NCBI RefSeq assembly: GCF_000149955.1
Contig: NC_031000.1
Location: 312,410-376,409 of the forward strand
Source: Fusarium oxysporum f. sp. lycopersici 4287
Taxonomy: Eukaryota; Ascomycota; Sordariomycetes; Hypocreales; Nectriaceae
DNA: 64,000 bases
Reading direction: 5' to 3'
Shown here: positions 22,217 to 33,853 of the stretch, one piece after another
How the letters are laid out: each line of letters opens with the position of its first letter
How positions within the stretch are numbered: position 1 is the stretch's first letter
Made by a program: the position numbers and the translations under genes
Notes under the pieces: generated by a model
Seen by the model: only the letters and a program-made list of their open reading frames with translations
Told to the model about the DNA's origin: nothing
Databases searched by the model: none

Positions 22217-22437
22217 ATGCGCTTCAATGTTCTCGCCCTTCTTGCTTGCATTGCTATCGCGGCACCTGCGCCCCAAGATCAATGCCCTGCTAATGCTCCC
22301 GCTGGTACTGTCTGTTGTTACGACAACGTGGTAGGTAGCTTCAGGTCCTCAATCCGACGATACTGCTTACTGACGGCCACCCCCACTAGATTGGAAAATG
22401 TCACGGCCCTGGACAGATTTACAATATTTGCGAATGA
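22217..22437 (+). CDS. Small cysteine-rich secreted protein, two exons
   Basis: Exons 22217-22330 and 22390-22437 give 53 residues. The signal peptide (MRFNVLALLACIAIAAPAP) is followed by a mature part of about 34 residues with five Cys: DQC, TVCC, GKC and NIC. The 59-nt intron has donor GTAGGT, branch-like CTGAC and acceptor TAG. Reading through the intron gives 115 residues without further order, so the spliced form is preferred. No family is recognised. Size, secretion and Cys content are like fungal effector or antimicrobial-type peptides, which is inference only. It follows the laccase in the same orientation, 435 bp apart. Confidence 0.6.
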
Positions 22438-23181
22438 GCTTAGAGAGCCTGAAATGTTCCGAAGGCCTGTATTTAGCGTCTATGCGCGACTTAGCTCTCA
22501 AACAAACCATGATGTTTCGAGCATGACAATAGACCTTAATTATGCCACAAGCACATGTAACTAAATGCAAAATCCATTGTGGAGGCCCAATATGGTCAGA
22601 GTATAATGCTTGTGCTTTGCCGTTTTTCTTTTTTCAATATCGACTACCGAGATATCTCCATAGCCTCTGGTCACAGCCCTCAGCTCGCAGGGTGTTCTTT
22701 TCAGGAGCGATCACCGGTGGGTTTGCTTGCCACAGCAATCAACCCCACCCTACCATTCTTCTCTTCTCGTACAGCGTCTTAATCTCCTTTCGGTAACCGC
22801 GCGCTGAGCTTAGTCACATTCGGAGGTCAGCTGTAAAACAAATGGCAGGTGACCATGCAACCGGACTAATTTTCCAATTTCGGAAGCCGGGCTTTATTTG
22901 ACCTGTAAAGAGTTTGGCATCAAGAAAGTCCCGCTTACAAGACAGCACAGGTATTTCTCGGCGCTTTACGGTGTGTTTAAGTCAGATAGACACCACAAAT
23001 ATATAAGGAAGACGATGGACATCTTTTTTCATAGATAACTTATCTTATGCCGCCTGTGAGACAAATCTTTAACAGAGCGAAGTGCATACTTTTTGATTAG
23101 TGTTAATCTAACCCCTATCAGCAGGCTGTTTATCAACTGGCTTTAGCTGTCTGTTTGTTCTGTAACAGGTGGGATGAAGCC
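22438..23181. other. Intergenic, no gene seen
   Basis: About 740 bp between the small secreted protein and the second Zn2Cys6 gene. Nothing is recognised apart from presumed UTR and promoter sequence. Confidence 0.4.
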
Positions 23182-24973
23182 ATGTCACCAGATAGTGAAG
23201 GATGCGAAACCAATTCGAAGTCTTCCAAGCCGTTGGCTTGTGTTCAGTGTCGTCGTCGCAGAGTCAAATGTGACCACAGTACTCCGTGCGCCAGATGTCT
23301 CAAGGCCTGTTGTATTTGCCAAATGTAGCCACTCTCATCTGTTCTCGAGTTCTTATATTATTGTAGGCCAGTCTGAACTGTACACCCTCTATCCCAGCCC
23401 CAAGTCGAAGACGCTTGCAGGGCCAGAGAGGGTCTCTTAGAGCGTGTCAACTATTGTGAAGGACTTCTCACCCATTTCGTCACCCATGCATCGCCATCCA
23501 TCTCGAAAATGAGACCCAGACAATATTCCCAACCTCTTGTCACCCAGAATCGAACAAGATTACATTCAGTGATGTCGACAGCGCTGCAATCAGCTGAGAA
23601 GTTATTGATGGACAACATTGAAAAGGCCAATGGCCGCATCCACCTCTCGAATAGCAACCTCTCGTATGATGATTCAGTAAGTAGTGTGGACCATCGCAAG
23701 TACATTGCTCTGACAGTTGACATTAGCTTAAAGCCATGGGGCCTGCCATCCATACCGAGGGAGTCCAAGAGTCGCAGGCTCCAGATCACGCGAGCCCTTT
23801 CCATGAGGACAATACTCCATTTCTCCTATCCCATGTTGGTGCGTCGTATTCTATCGGAACCTGTCGACCTAGTCCTGTACACATATTCAGGCTATGGCAG
23901 ATCTACTTGGACCGCGTCAATCCTTTGACCAAGATTGTCCACATCCCTACACTTCAGCCTTATGTCACAGAGGCTGCAGTTGACCAGGATCGCATTCCTC
24001 AGAATTACCAGTGCCTCCTCTGCGCTATATCACTTATGGCTGCTATAACACTAGATGAGCGGGAATGTCAAGAACTAGTGGGTATGCTTCGTGGCATCCT
24101 AGTACAAGAATTGATGGCGCGCACAAGGCATGCGTTACTTCAGTTTAATTTATTCGAGAATAACGACATGGCAATTCTTCAAGCTCTCGTCCTCTTTCTA
24201 GTAAGGCATCGCTCCGTACCTGGATTATGTTCTTCAAATTGACTAGACATTTGTAGATATCGCTCGATGCACATGGCGACAAACAGAAAGCCCGAATGTT
24301 CAGTCATGCTGTCCTGTTTATTGCGATTAACATGGGCTATCACCAAGACGGCGAGCTTTTCAATCTTACTCCGTTCGAAACTGAGATGCGGAGGCGCATT
24401 TGGTGGCAAATACTTCTACAAGACGCCAATGTGACCGGCATGAGCCAAAATATATTCCAGGGCAATTTCAGTACCAAACAGCCTCAAAATTTCAATGACG
24501 TTAATCTGTTTCCGGGCTCTACAAGGCCAATCGAGCCGCGTGATGAACCAACTGAGATGGGCTTCGTCCTCATCATCAACCGGGTGATGAGATTTGTGAT
24601 GGATTCAAGACGAGCTGTTACGAACAACGATAAGTTCCCCATGATTCAGAGATTCCTGAAGCTAGACCAAGGGCTTCAAGAAATGGAGAGAAGATATATC
24701 AAGGCTTCGGCTGGCGGTGTTCACGAACTAGCATTGGCATTCCGATCAATTGTCTCAACGAATATTCTCAACATCCTCGATCTATCAAAGGAGCGACATG
24801 AGCAAGGCGACGTTATCTTCAAAGCCGAGTACACCACATCCCAAGATACTTTCGTAGAAAGCGACCGTGTCGGATATGTCTACACGTGCATGGACAAGTA
24901 TCACTTTACCTGGTTTGCTCGGCAACATTTTCAGCGCCATGTCCTTGTCAGTCTAGGTTCTCATGTACATTGA
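23182..24973 (+). CDS. Zn2Cys6 fungal transcription factor, C-terminally short
   Basis: A nuclear regulator. The first exon (ATG 23182) carries the zinc cluster ACVQCRRRRVKC...TPCARC. The first intron is not fixed: donor 23312 with acceptor at 23410, or donor 23325 with acceptor at 23420; both keep the frame and a final Cys. Later introns are clear: 23677-23726 and 24201-24256. The fungal_trans domain is well preserved: HIFRLWQIYLDRVNPLTKIVHIPTLQPYV, CAISLMAAITLDEREC, AILQALVLFL, GYHQDGELFNLTPFETEMRRRIWWQILLQD. The product is about 528 residues and stops at 24973, where relatives usually continue by 100 or more, so a truncation or a missed last exon is possible. It sits between the secreted peptide and the permease and could regulate either; that is inference. 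Confidence 0.75.
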
Positions 24974-26491
24974 AAGTCGACAGAGCTCGTTTCTGAATAT
25001 AGTTAAGCTGTCGTCAAAGACCGATACGATCGGCAATCTAGGCTACTGAGTTGAAGCTGCGTCTCTGATATTGATCGGCCTTTAAATCCTTTGAGGTGTG
25101 AGAATAGATGGCCGATTTATGGATCATTCTACCAAGATACGAATATACGTCGCGAGGTTAAAAGTCATCATCAGCACAGGTTGTAAGCCATTTTGGGAAT
25201 CAAGATGTAATGCCTTCACAAATAGCGGCATTCTGTTACGATGAAGATTATTTTTTATGGCGTAAAAGTGCTGCCCTAGATCCCATTTTACAAAAAGACG
25301 AGGGTGCGTCTTCGCCTCTGTGTCAATCATTGTTGATAAGGATACCTTCCATTTGATAACACGGAAGAAATGAAGTGGTGTATAGCCCGAGAATACACAG
25401 CTGTTATTCGGCTTTATTACTAAGCCTGCCTACGTTTCCTGATCATTTACAAAGATTGATAATGCTCAGCGGCATTCGCCACAGGAAAAGTCGCTCCAGT
25501 CCACAAAAAAGCTGACGAAAGCGCTTCTGTCCCTGTATAGTAGTGACATAATAAGCGGCAATGACAATAACTCAGACACCATCCACTCATCCCATTGTCG
25601 ACACAAACAAGAGTCGGGATTTGCAACAAGAAGAGTACTGGAACAGACTTTGGGACGTCGGTATCGTTGATTTTCTGCCGATCGGATAGCATGAATGGAG
25701 GAGGCCACGCATTTAAATGCCTTACACAGAAAGAAAGGCTTCTCGTTCAACTCCTGAACGCCTCAAAATATAAGCATTTCTTGTGTTCATAAGCTTTTTC
25801 CACCCTCGGTTGATTCTTTGCACTAACTAATATTAGAGATCTGGGTGCGATCAGCGAAAGCTGACTTGATTTATGTACCGATATTTTCTTGATCTACTTA
25901 TTATTGTTACTTCGTACTGGGCCCTAGATTTTCCGTCGACGTTTAAAATGCCAGCTACTTTACCCTTCTTGTGAGGAAATCGTTCCTGTTGCTTTACCTA
26001 ACGAAAAATCATTTATTGGCTATACGTATCCTCGTACTGCGGTGAGTATATAGCAGAAGCCATTCCATGATGTGTGTTCCAAATTCCATAGTCTACAACC
26101 AGGAATGTATGAAGTCCGACGCAGCAAACTCGCAGGGGGGTAGATACCTAGACAGAATAGGAGAACATGATCATGTGTTAAAGATATGTATGATCTCTGT
26201 ACTGTAATGGGATCATCCAAATCTACGTATTTAAATCTACCGAATCTCATCAGTGGTGACAAGATCCCAGAACTGAGAGAACGGCACGGTGACGAAATGC
26301 TTCTATAGTGAGGTAGCTACACTAGGTATTCGCATAACAGCACAAACGTCGCCATCGTCCTCGTAGGAGAAAAGTCTAGATGAAGCACTGATAGACAGAC
26401 TGCTCGCCGCGTACAAGGACTTGAAGGAGATCTGATTTTAATTATAGTCCTAATGCCCCCTTTTAAAAGATTCTCTGCTGTTTGTTACATA
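24974..26491. other. Intergenic, no gene seen
   Basis: About 1.5 kb between convergent genes, with only short frames lacking domains or splice support. It may contain the missing C-terminal region of the upstream regulator in decayed form, but I cannot recognise it. Confidence 0.4.
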
Positions 26492-28083
26492 CTACAATCT
26501 GTATCGAAATGATTTATTTTCCCGATCCGTCAAGTCTTCCAACCCATGAAGTAACTCAGGTGGACCGTGGAGGCTGTCGCGTCTGTTATTCTCTCGGTCA
26601 AGTGCCCATCGGAGCGCGATAGCAGCGAAGACACAAACCGCAAAGCAAATCATGATTCCCGTGAATGATTCGTCGTAACGTGGTGCGAATTTTCTAAGAA
26701 GGTCAGCAGACGTAGGTCAGATGCGGTCTTCTAGTGGTCTACTTACGCGTCAAACATGAGAGGGCCTATGATGTTCCCAAGAGAATAGCCTATGAACGTC
26801 CCAGCAGCATATACAGCTTTCTTGGTGTGTCCAGCAACGTTGGAAGTGCCTAATCCAATGCACTGAACCCATGCGGAAGAGAAGAAGTTGATGAGGTAGA
26901 AGCCAACAATTCGCCCTGCTCTGTTGGAATCTGGCAATTGCCAGATCAACGAACAGCCCAAGATAACAGGAACACATGCCCCTATGATAATGTAAAGCCT
27001 AGAGTTAGGAACCTTCCTGCCAATATAACCTGAACTGAGGATACAGATAAAGGCCAGGGCGCCAATGGGGAGATTGAGCAATAGTGATGTAAAAACGTCG
27101 AAACCCATATCCTTGAACACGATAGTCCCGAAAGTCGTCACAGCGCCGGAACCGGTGCAGGAAACAATAGACAAGACAATTATACCCCACATTCTATAGT
27201 CCAACAAGGCTTCTCGAAATTGATAGGGTTTGAAATTCTTATCTTCAGCCCCAGCGTTGTTCCATCGAACTCGCTCCAGTAGAAGGCGGCGCTCAGCTTC
27301 CGTGAACCCCTTGGCGTTCTGAGGGCTATCGGGGAATAACCACCACAGAGCGATCCCCCAGGCCAGGGTGGCGAGACCGGCAATGATATACATCCATTGC
27401 CAAGAGTTGAGAGCACCTCCCTTGATATGGCCAAGTCCGTAATTGATAAGGGGCGAGATTAGGAGAGACCCACCGCTGCAGGAATACCACCAACTGGATC
27501 GCGATACCTGTTCCGAGTGGGTATACCAGAGGCCTACGACGAGCATAAAGATGGGAGAAACACCTGCCTCGACGAGACCAAGCATGAAGCGGTTGACGAG
27601 TAGGCCTGAATATGAAGTGCAGGCAGGCGTACAGAGGATGACGAACGACCATAAGATGCAGATGGCTGTGCAAACTATTCGGATCGGATATCGTTGGGCG
27701 AGGAACGAGATAGGATAAGTGCCCGCAATATATCCAAAATAGAAGATCAGAGAGACCCAAGAATATTTGAGGCCGGTCGCGAGCTTGAGATCCTCCCGTA
27801 GGCCGAAGATGGCGGCTTGGCTGAGGATGGCCTTGTCGTAGTATTGTAGGGCATAAGTGAAGCAGAGCTTACAACGTCAGGTTCAATTTGTGACAGGAAA
27901 GCGGATATGACCTACCACAGGCATCAACTTTCGATCGATCTTTCGAAGCAACTTTCTGTCCGTCTCTTCATCGAGTTCTGCGCTGCTTCCCATCACTGAG
28001 CTGGGAACCCTCTCGAGATCAACAGCGGATGGTTTCCCACCAACACTGGTGTTTGAGGTCGTCTCGTCCTTCTGATCTGTCAT
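26492..28083 (-). CDS. MFS permease, Dal5-like anion:cation symporter family
   Basis: A plasma-membrane transporter of about twelve helices. Exons 28083-27916, 27867-26747 and 26693-26492 give 496 residues. Acidic/polar N-tail, then TYALQYYDKAILSQAA, SWVSLIFYFGYIAGTYP, AQRYPIRIVCTAICILWS, VNRFMLGLVEAGVSPIFMLVVGLWY and WQWMYIIAGLATLAWGIALWWLFPDSP, the last typical of allantoate/nicotinate-type (Dal5) permeases. The C-terminal half has HTKKAVYAAGTFIGYSLGNIIGP and ends in a polar tail. Introns are 48 and 53 nt. The start is ATG 28083; the frame upstream opens only with GTG. Substrate is probably a small organic anion, but it cannot be read from the sequence. Confidence 0.88.
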
Positions 28084-29534
28084 AGTCGTGATCGCAGTCA
28101 CTAAGGAAGATGGGTTGAATGAGGGTCAAAACAGAAGTTTGAGAACAGGAAATGTGATGAAGTGAGAATTTGGCTAGAATTATTGTCAAGATCAAGTCAA
28201 GCAAAAGGGGGCAGGAGCCGCGGGTTAATATAATCAAGAGTGTAGATATCTAGGGTCCAGCGGCCCCAGATTTTCTACCCCATATTTCGCTATGGTGATT
28301 CGGATTTGCAGCTTGGATTGGGCCATTACCCCGCGTAGCCACAAGACGTGTCAGTTTACATTAGTCCTGATTAATGGGAAGTGAGAGCTGGAATGAATGC
28401 CAAGGTGGCACAGCACTCGACCGGCACCGTACTACCCGAAACCGAGCCGATCGGATATTTGACGGATTAGCCACTTATGGAATATCCGAGACCCCCTTCT
28501 GCCGATGGCCTTGGTCTCGAACTTTCCTTGACCAGAGCTAAGCCTATCACCAGCCAGTCTTTCCTGGCAACAGCTATTTGTCTTTTTGAAGCAAAGCCGC
28601 AAAAGAGCATTTTCATTTTCACTATTGGGTTCTTCTTTTACCATTATTGCCTATCGCAGTATTTGATTAAAGTGTATAAGTCTAGAAACTATTCTGTTGT
28701 TGAGGTTGAAGGCAGTGAGGCCATTGAAGATCTTTGCAATCGTGTACCGACTAAAATGGTTAGGCACGAGAAGTCTCAGTACTAGCGTCCCATGAATTTC
28801 TTTTCGTTCTTGCCTGAGCTGTTACCTCCGCCGAGTCTGCATTTGGGTGGGGAGAAAGCGGTGGGTCACACATCTTGGCCAGCATAGTCTACATGTCGAA
28901 CTCCACATGGTTACGCCTGCAAGAGTGTAAAACATGTTCGTTAGGACTCCGTAAAAAGTAGCTCGCCAGCTGTCCACAAAGCCTTTTTGTCTCAGTGAGC
29001 CCTCCTGTGTTGGTGGTCAATCAGCCAGTAGAAAACTAGCCCGAAGTTAGCCCCCGTGGACCACGGCCTCGCTCTTGATACGTATCGCTACACTGCGTGG
29101 GTTATGATGACTCGGATATTCTGAGCTCGATTTAGCGCCTTATCATACGCAACATGATCTACCCCGCAATCTTGACTGCGATCTAGCGCCTTGTCGAGAT
29201 GAATTATCCATCGTCATCCTTACAATTGGTTTGGTTCGCATGCAGGCTAACACATATCACTGTTTTGACGAGAATACCCTAACCATGGGCCTGGGTAAGA
29301 ACGCTTCAAAAGCGCATGGAGTACAAAATATCCGGATATCGTGTATTCCGAGCGACGACGGTTGAGATTGAGCTTTGATTGTTGAGCGCCTCTCCTGTTA
29401 TATAAAGGTTCTTGTCGCAAGGTCATCAGTCGAACAATCATTCATTCCCTGCCTACCTGTCAGCTTGAACTCATTCTAGCTTGCCCTCCTCTATTATCAT
29501 ATATCATTAAATCACTTGAAGCGTTGTATCCGCA
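28084..29534. promoter_or_regulatory. Divergent promoter region, permease / esterase
   Basis: About 1.45 kb between divergent genes. TATATAAAG at 29399-29407 lies about 130 bp before the esterase ATG and is a good TATA box candidate. An open stretch near 28477-28785 has no domain and is not taken as a gene. Confidence 0.45.
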
Positions 29535-30390
29535 ATGAAGCTTCTTAATCTCCTGACACTTGCTCTTCTTGGCAATCTCTCTCAGGCGAGAACGGTCGAC
29601 AAACGAGCCACTTTGACGCAGGTCACCAATTTTGGCAACAATCCCGGCAGTCTTAACATGTATATCTACGTTCCGGCCAAAATCGCCACCCAACCCGGCG
29701 TCGTTTTTACGCTCCACGGCGCTTCCGGTAACGCCCAGCAGCAGTTTACATCTACGCCTTATGCGACACTGGCCGAGCAGTACGGCTTTATTGCCGTCTA
29801 TCCAGAGTCCCCCCAAGGCGCCTGGGATGCGACCTCGAGCAAATCACTTTTGCATAACGGCGGTGGCGCAAGCCAATCGATTGCTAGCATGGCTGCCTAC
29901 GTGATCAGCACATACAAAGCAAGCTCGAGCAAAGTATTCGTCTCTGGAGTGTCTTCTGGCGGAACAATGGCGGTAAGTTTGTCGTCTTGGGTATGGGATA
30001 TCGTGAGGCCTCTGACAATGCGAGTGATAGTTTACCCTTGCAGGAGCCTACCCTGACGTCTTCAAGAGCGCCATCGTCTATTCTGCTGCTTCCACGGCGA
30101 ACATCAAGAACCAGTATCCAGGATATACTGGCACTTACCCGAGTATTCAACTCTATCTAGGCTCTGCGGACACCATTATTGGTACATCTACCTTCAATAA
30201 GTCGCTTGCCAATTGGGCTCCGGTGCTTGGCTATGACACAACCCCAGATCAGGTGCTCACTAATAGTCCTGTCAGTGGTTGGACAACATATGTCCTGGGC
30301 AGTAAGCTAGAAGGCGTCTGGGCTCAGGGCGTTGGACATCCCGTTTCGACCCAGGGCAATGAGGACATGAAGTGGTGGGGATTTGCTTGA
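29535..30390 (+). CDS. Secreted CE1-type esterase (acetyl xylan / feruloyl esterase, PHB-depolymerase fold)
   Basis: An extracellular alpha/beta hydrolase that should release acetyl or feruloyl groups from hemicellulose. Exons 29535-29972 and 30031-30390 give 265 residues; the 58-nt intron ends at GATAG, because only that acceptor restores FTLAGAYPDVF. Signal peptide MKLLNLLTLALLGNLSQA, then a likely KR processing site. Motifs: VFTLHGASGNAQQQF (oxyanion region), VFVSGVSSGGTMA (nucleophile Ser in GXSXG), LGSADTII (Asp) and GVGHPVSTQGNEDMKWWGF (His). There is no carbohydrate-binding module. Length is usual for the single-domain form. Substrate choice between xylan acetyl and ferulate is not decidable here. 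Confidence 0.87.
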
Positions 30391-31748
30391 TGATCAACGG
30401 ACTGATGATACTGGCGTGGGTTGCGAGTAGCGCCAGCATCGGTTGCCCTCTAACGCCACGTATCAAATGGTAACTGTTAAGATCTAAGGTAGAGCTATTG
30501 AACATATTAGTTTAAGGGTGCAATAGCGACGCGAGAAGAATACAAAGCCATATGGTTTTCCATTGGATGTCTAAATATTTCTAAGTCCACTTTCGGCTGG
30601 AAGGCAAGGAAAAACCTCCTTTCATTGTAGCTTCGGTTACCAGAACGAGCCGCCGCACGTTTATGATTAGCCCCTATATCTTACATCCGTGCTTAGCGCA
30701 TACGGATGCGTATTCGAGCGGTCAGTAATTAGTATAAGGCAGAGTCTCGATGCGTGCTTCGGTAAGAAGTGCGAGAAAGTACTGCCTGAAGCCCTAGTAA
30801 GTGTGGAAGTTCTGTATTCAATGTATGTTCCAAGCTTTCAAGGTTATAAGTGTTGGAATACTTCAAGGGTTGTCCTGTGTTTTGAATAATGTTGCTCGTC
30901 CAAGCCCTTAGTGGGGTCGACGTGCTGGATATTCAACTCAGCTGAGTATTCACCCCCAGAATATAGGAGCGCGCATACCCAGCCACTCCGCCAAATGGGC
31001 CTCAGTCCCAGATAGATCAGAAAAAATGTTCGCGTTGGATATCATATGACAGTGGCCCATCGAGTCAGAGTTCGAACGTTCAATGCCTGTGCGCTGCCTG
31101 ACCGTGTCATGAAGCTACTCAATCTTCCTAGGCTCCATACGACACAATGAAAATCGGACATGCCTGTCAAACCGTCGAATTATTGACGCTTGGAATTAAC
31201 GCGTGATAACACATCCGATCAGAATACCGGCTTCCAACCTACTGAGGATCCTTCAGCTTATAGAGGTGTAAGAAAGATGGAACATGATGTTATATAATAC
31301 GGAAGCCTCGGAGATGGCCAAAGGATATCAAGGCTACATTAGATTCAGATATGACATGTTTCAATCTAGTTCTGATCGGCGAGAAGCTTCGCGTAAATAA
31401 GTTCAATGGCATTTTGCCGTTATTTCACAGAAAAGAACAATCACACTGGACTTGTACTTAAAAACAGATTTAATGGAGTTATTATTAGCTGCCTGCACTA
31501 ATACCAGGGAACCCCTTCAAAACAGCATTGGAGTGCTATAGTAAGTAGATTGAAAATCAGAGACAGCTCTAAAGAAACGCAGGATCTCTTGTTCAACCAT
31601 CGCTTCGCCCAATACGCTCTCGCCCGCAGAGTACCAACAACCACTCCGAACACTCACCAGCACAGCTAAAGAAAAGCATCGTCCTGCGACTATCAGTCGA
31701 CAACAGGTGTGTATGACTGCCTCATACTGTCTCTCCTAGGGAGGCCCT
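30391..31748. other. Convergent intergenic region, no gene seen
   Basis: About 1.36 kb between the esterase and DUF1996 stops. Short frames only. Confidence 0.4.
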
Positions 31749-32848
31749 CTAGATAGTCCTGGTCTTGACTCGTCTTCCACGTGCCAAGGTTGGGCTCGCC
31801 GTAGCAAAGCTGGTAGGTTGAGCGGCAGTCGTTACAGGCACGGAAGTCGCGTTCACGGCGTCGGCTACAGCAGCTCCACCGTTCATCATCTCCAAGCTTG
31901 TGTAGTAGTCGCTCGTCCCGTTGTCAGGGTCCTGATCAGTGGGGGTACAGCCAGAATCTGCCGCAGCGGATCCGTGCTCACCACTGATGAACTGGCCATC
32001 TTCGTAGCCACCACCGCCAGAGGCGAGCATGTTCTCGGCAGAATCTTCGTACCAGCCGTTGATGAAGTCGCCGTGGAAGCAGTAGCCGTTGCCCGAGGCG
32101 CTGCCACACGACAGCTGGAAGGGAGCATCACCGCTCCAGCCGTTGGGCACGACAGCCTTGGTGTCGTAGCGGGCAGCATAGCGAAGCTGAGGGATCGCCT
32201 TCATGCTTTCGGGACACTTGTTAGAGTCGTCGCTCCAGTCATACTCAGCGAGGTTGTCCAGGTTGACGCAGTTGGGAAAGCGCAGCGAGACCTGCAAGTG
32301 CTGGTCGCAAGTACTGGTGGGAAACTTAGCGATATCGGATTCACGCTCGTCGGACCCCTCGCAAAAACCATTCCAGTCCATTAGAAGGATGGTCGGCCTC
32401 GGCTTGGGTCTGCGCAGATGCGTTGCCAGAGATCATGGCAAAATCCTGGGGGATGGAGATCTCGGCGAAGGCATTAGTGTAGTAGGTACTGAAATAGAAG
32501 ACGGGCACTTCAGTGAAGGTGTCACCATCGACATAGTACAATGTGGGGATCCCTATCGGCCAAGTCAGATGTCGGTAAATAGCAGGTGAGTCAGTTGCGG
32601 TTACACATACAGTAAACGGACAAGTCGTTGGCATTCTGGCCACTATAGCAGCCGTTTTGCAGATCAGACGAGGTAGGCAGAACGTTGGTGACAGCATCAC
32701 TACCGAAGAAGGTGTGCATATGCGAAGTGTAGGTGCCTGGGACGACAATAGGATCAATGTTCTTGTTCATGAATGGCTCATGGTGAAGTTCGGTCCAGGC
32801 TGCTACCAGATTGGCGCTGACGGCAAGGAGGCACAGTGTAGGGCGCAT
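31749..32848 (-). pseudogene. Secreted DUF1996 protein with an apparent 1-nt frameshift
   Basis: DUF1996 proteins are secreted fungal proteins of unknown activity, often found with WSC domains. Exon 1 is 32848-32611 and exon 2 is 32552-31749; the 58-nt intron splits the Trp codon of YWIPTLYY. Signal peptide MRPTLCLLAVSANLVAA, then PGTYTSHMHTFFGSDAVT, LYYVDGDTFTEVPVFYFSTYY and MISGNASA. At GLEWF the frame fails: a run of five T (32363-32367, A on the plus strand) needs to be four to continue into CEGSDERES, LRFPNCVNLDNL, CPESMKAIPQLRYAARYD and FHGDFINGWYED. With one base fewer, the protein is 346 residues, normal for the family. This may be a real mutation or a homopolymer sequencing error; no other defect is seen. 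Confidence 0.8.
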
Positions 32849-33853
32849 CTTAGCGAAAGAGAGAAATGAAGAAAGGTAAAGAATGTATATAACTGATCAC
32901 AGATCAGAGCATGTAATGAATGAATGAGTTTTGCGGAAGAAGGAAGCGAAACACGAAGATACACAAACAAGAAAAGAGTGATGAATTGATATTACTCCAA
33001 GACACAGCTGTGGCCAGGCTCTTATATGTCCAGCAGCCAGTGCATGGAGATGCTTTCGAAAATTAAAATTCTTTGTGCCTCCCACATTGCGGACTAGGTT
33101 GGGACCCATTTGGTGGAGTAGCTGCGTATGTGTGCTCCTGAATTCCTCGTGGATACTCGTTCAACTGCAAGCAGCTTACCATGAATCGTTTATCCTTCAC
33201 CTGCGCGCGAAGCCCAATGCATCTACCTACAGCTTCTGCCAGGATGTGTATTTATGAAGTGTTACGTGCAGTCTCAGGTGGACGAAGCCAAGGTGGCCAC
33301 GAAGAAGATGGCCATGAAAGGAAAGTTTTTAATCAGGACTCTGTATGACTGTCGGTCGGCACGACCAAGCCAGTCTAGTCTGGTTTCAGTTCTAGGAAGC
33401 CAAGGCCAACGGTCAATTTGAGCCGGCTTTTTCAGGGGCTTGACTTCGGGGTCTTAATTTGAATTGATTGATTTGAAATGTTGCGAGCGTTGGCCAAGAC
33501 CACTAACAAACGGCGGCTGAACCCAAATTTACGGCGTCCATTCGGACTCGCGGAGTGACTGAAATCGCGTGATAGCGCTAAACCGCCTTAATGATATCCG
33601 AGACATTGTCGCATCCCACGGCTTTCGGATAATGTGGCGTGATCCCCGAGAACTAGTCCATTTTCGTAATATCCGAAGACAAAGCTTCAGGCAGTGCAGT
33701 TTAGTAACATTCCGAGCCTCTAGAACCGACTGTTTTCTTTTAGGCCAAAAACACTCTCAGAAACAAGCTGCTTTACCTAAGATCGGTTGCCTGTCATCAG
33801 TCCTCTTCCGTTTCCTCACTTAGCACCACATCAGCCAACACAAGGACCTGACG
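32849..33853. promoter_or_regulatory. Divergent promoter region, DUF1996 / D-lactate dehydrogenase
   Basis: About 1 kb between divergent ATGs. On the minus strand CATATAAG (about 33021-33028) lies about 175 bp before the DUF1996 start and is a TATA candidate. No other site is assigned. Confidence 0.4.

Noticed and set aside
28477..28785. 102-codon open frame with a hydrophobic middle
   Set aside because: No family, no splice or promoter context. It lies in the divergent promoter region between two clear genes.
31060..31110. A GTTCGAA-containing stretch resembling a tRNA T-loop
   Set aside because: No acceptor stem, anticodon arm or D-arm can be paired around it.
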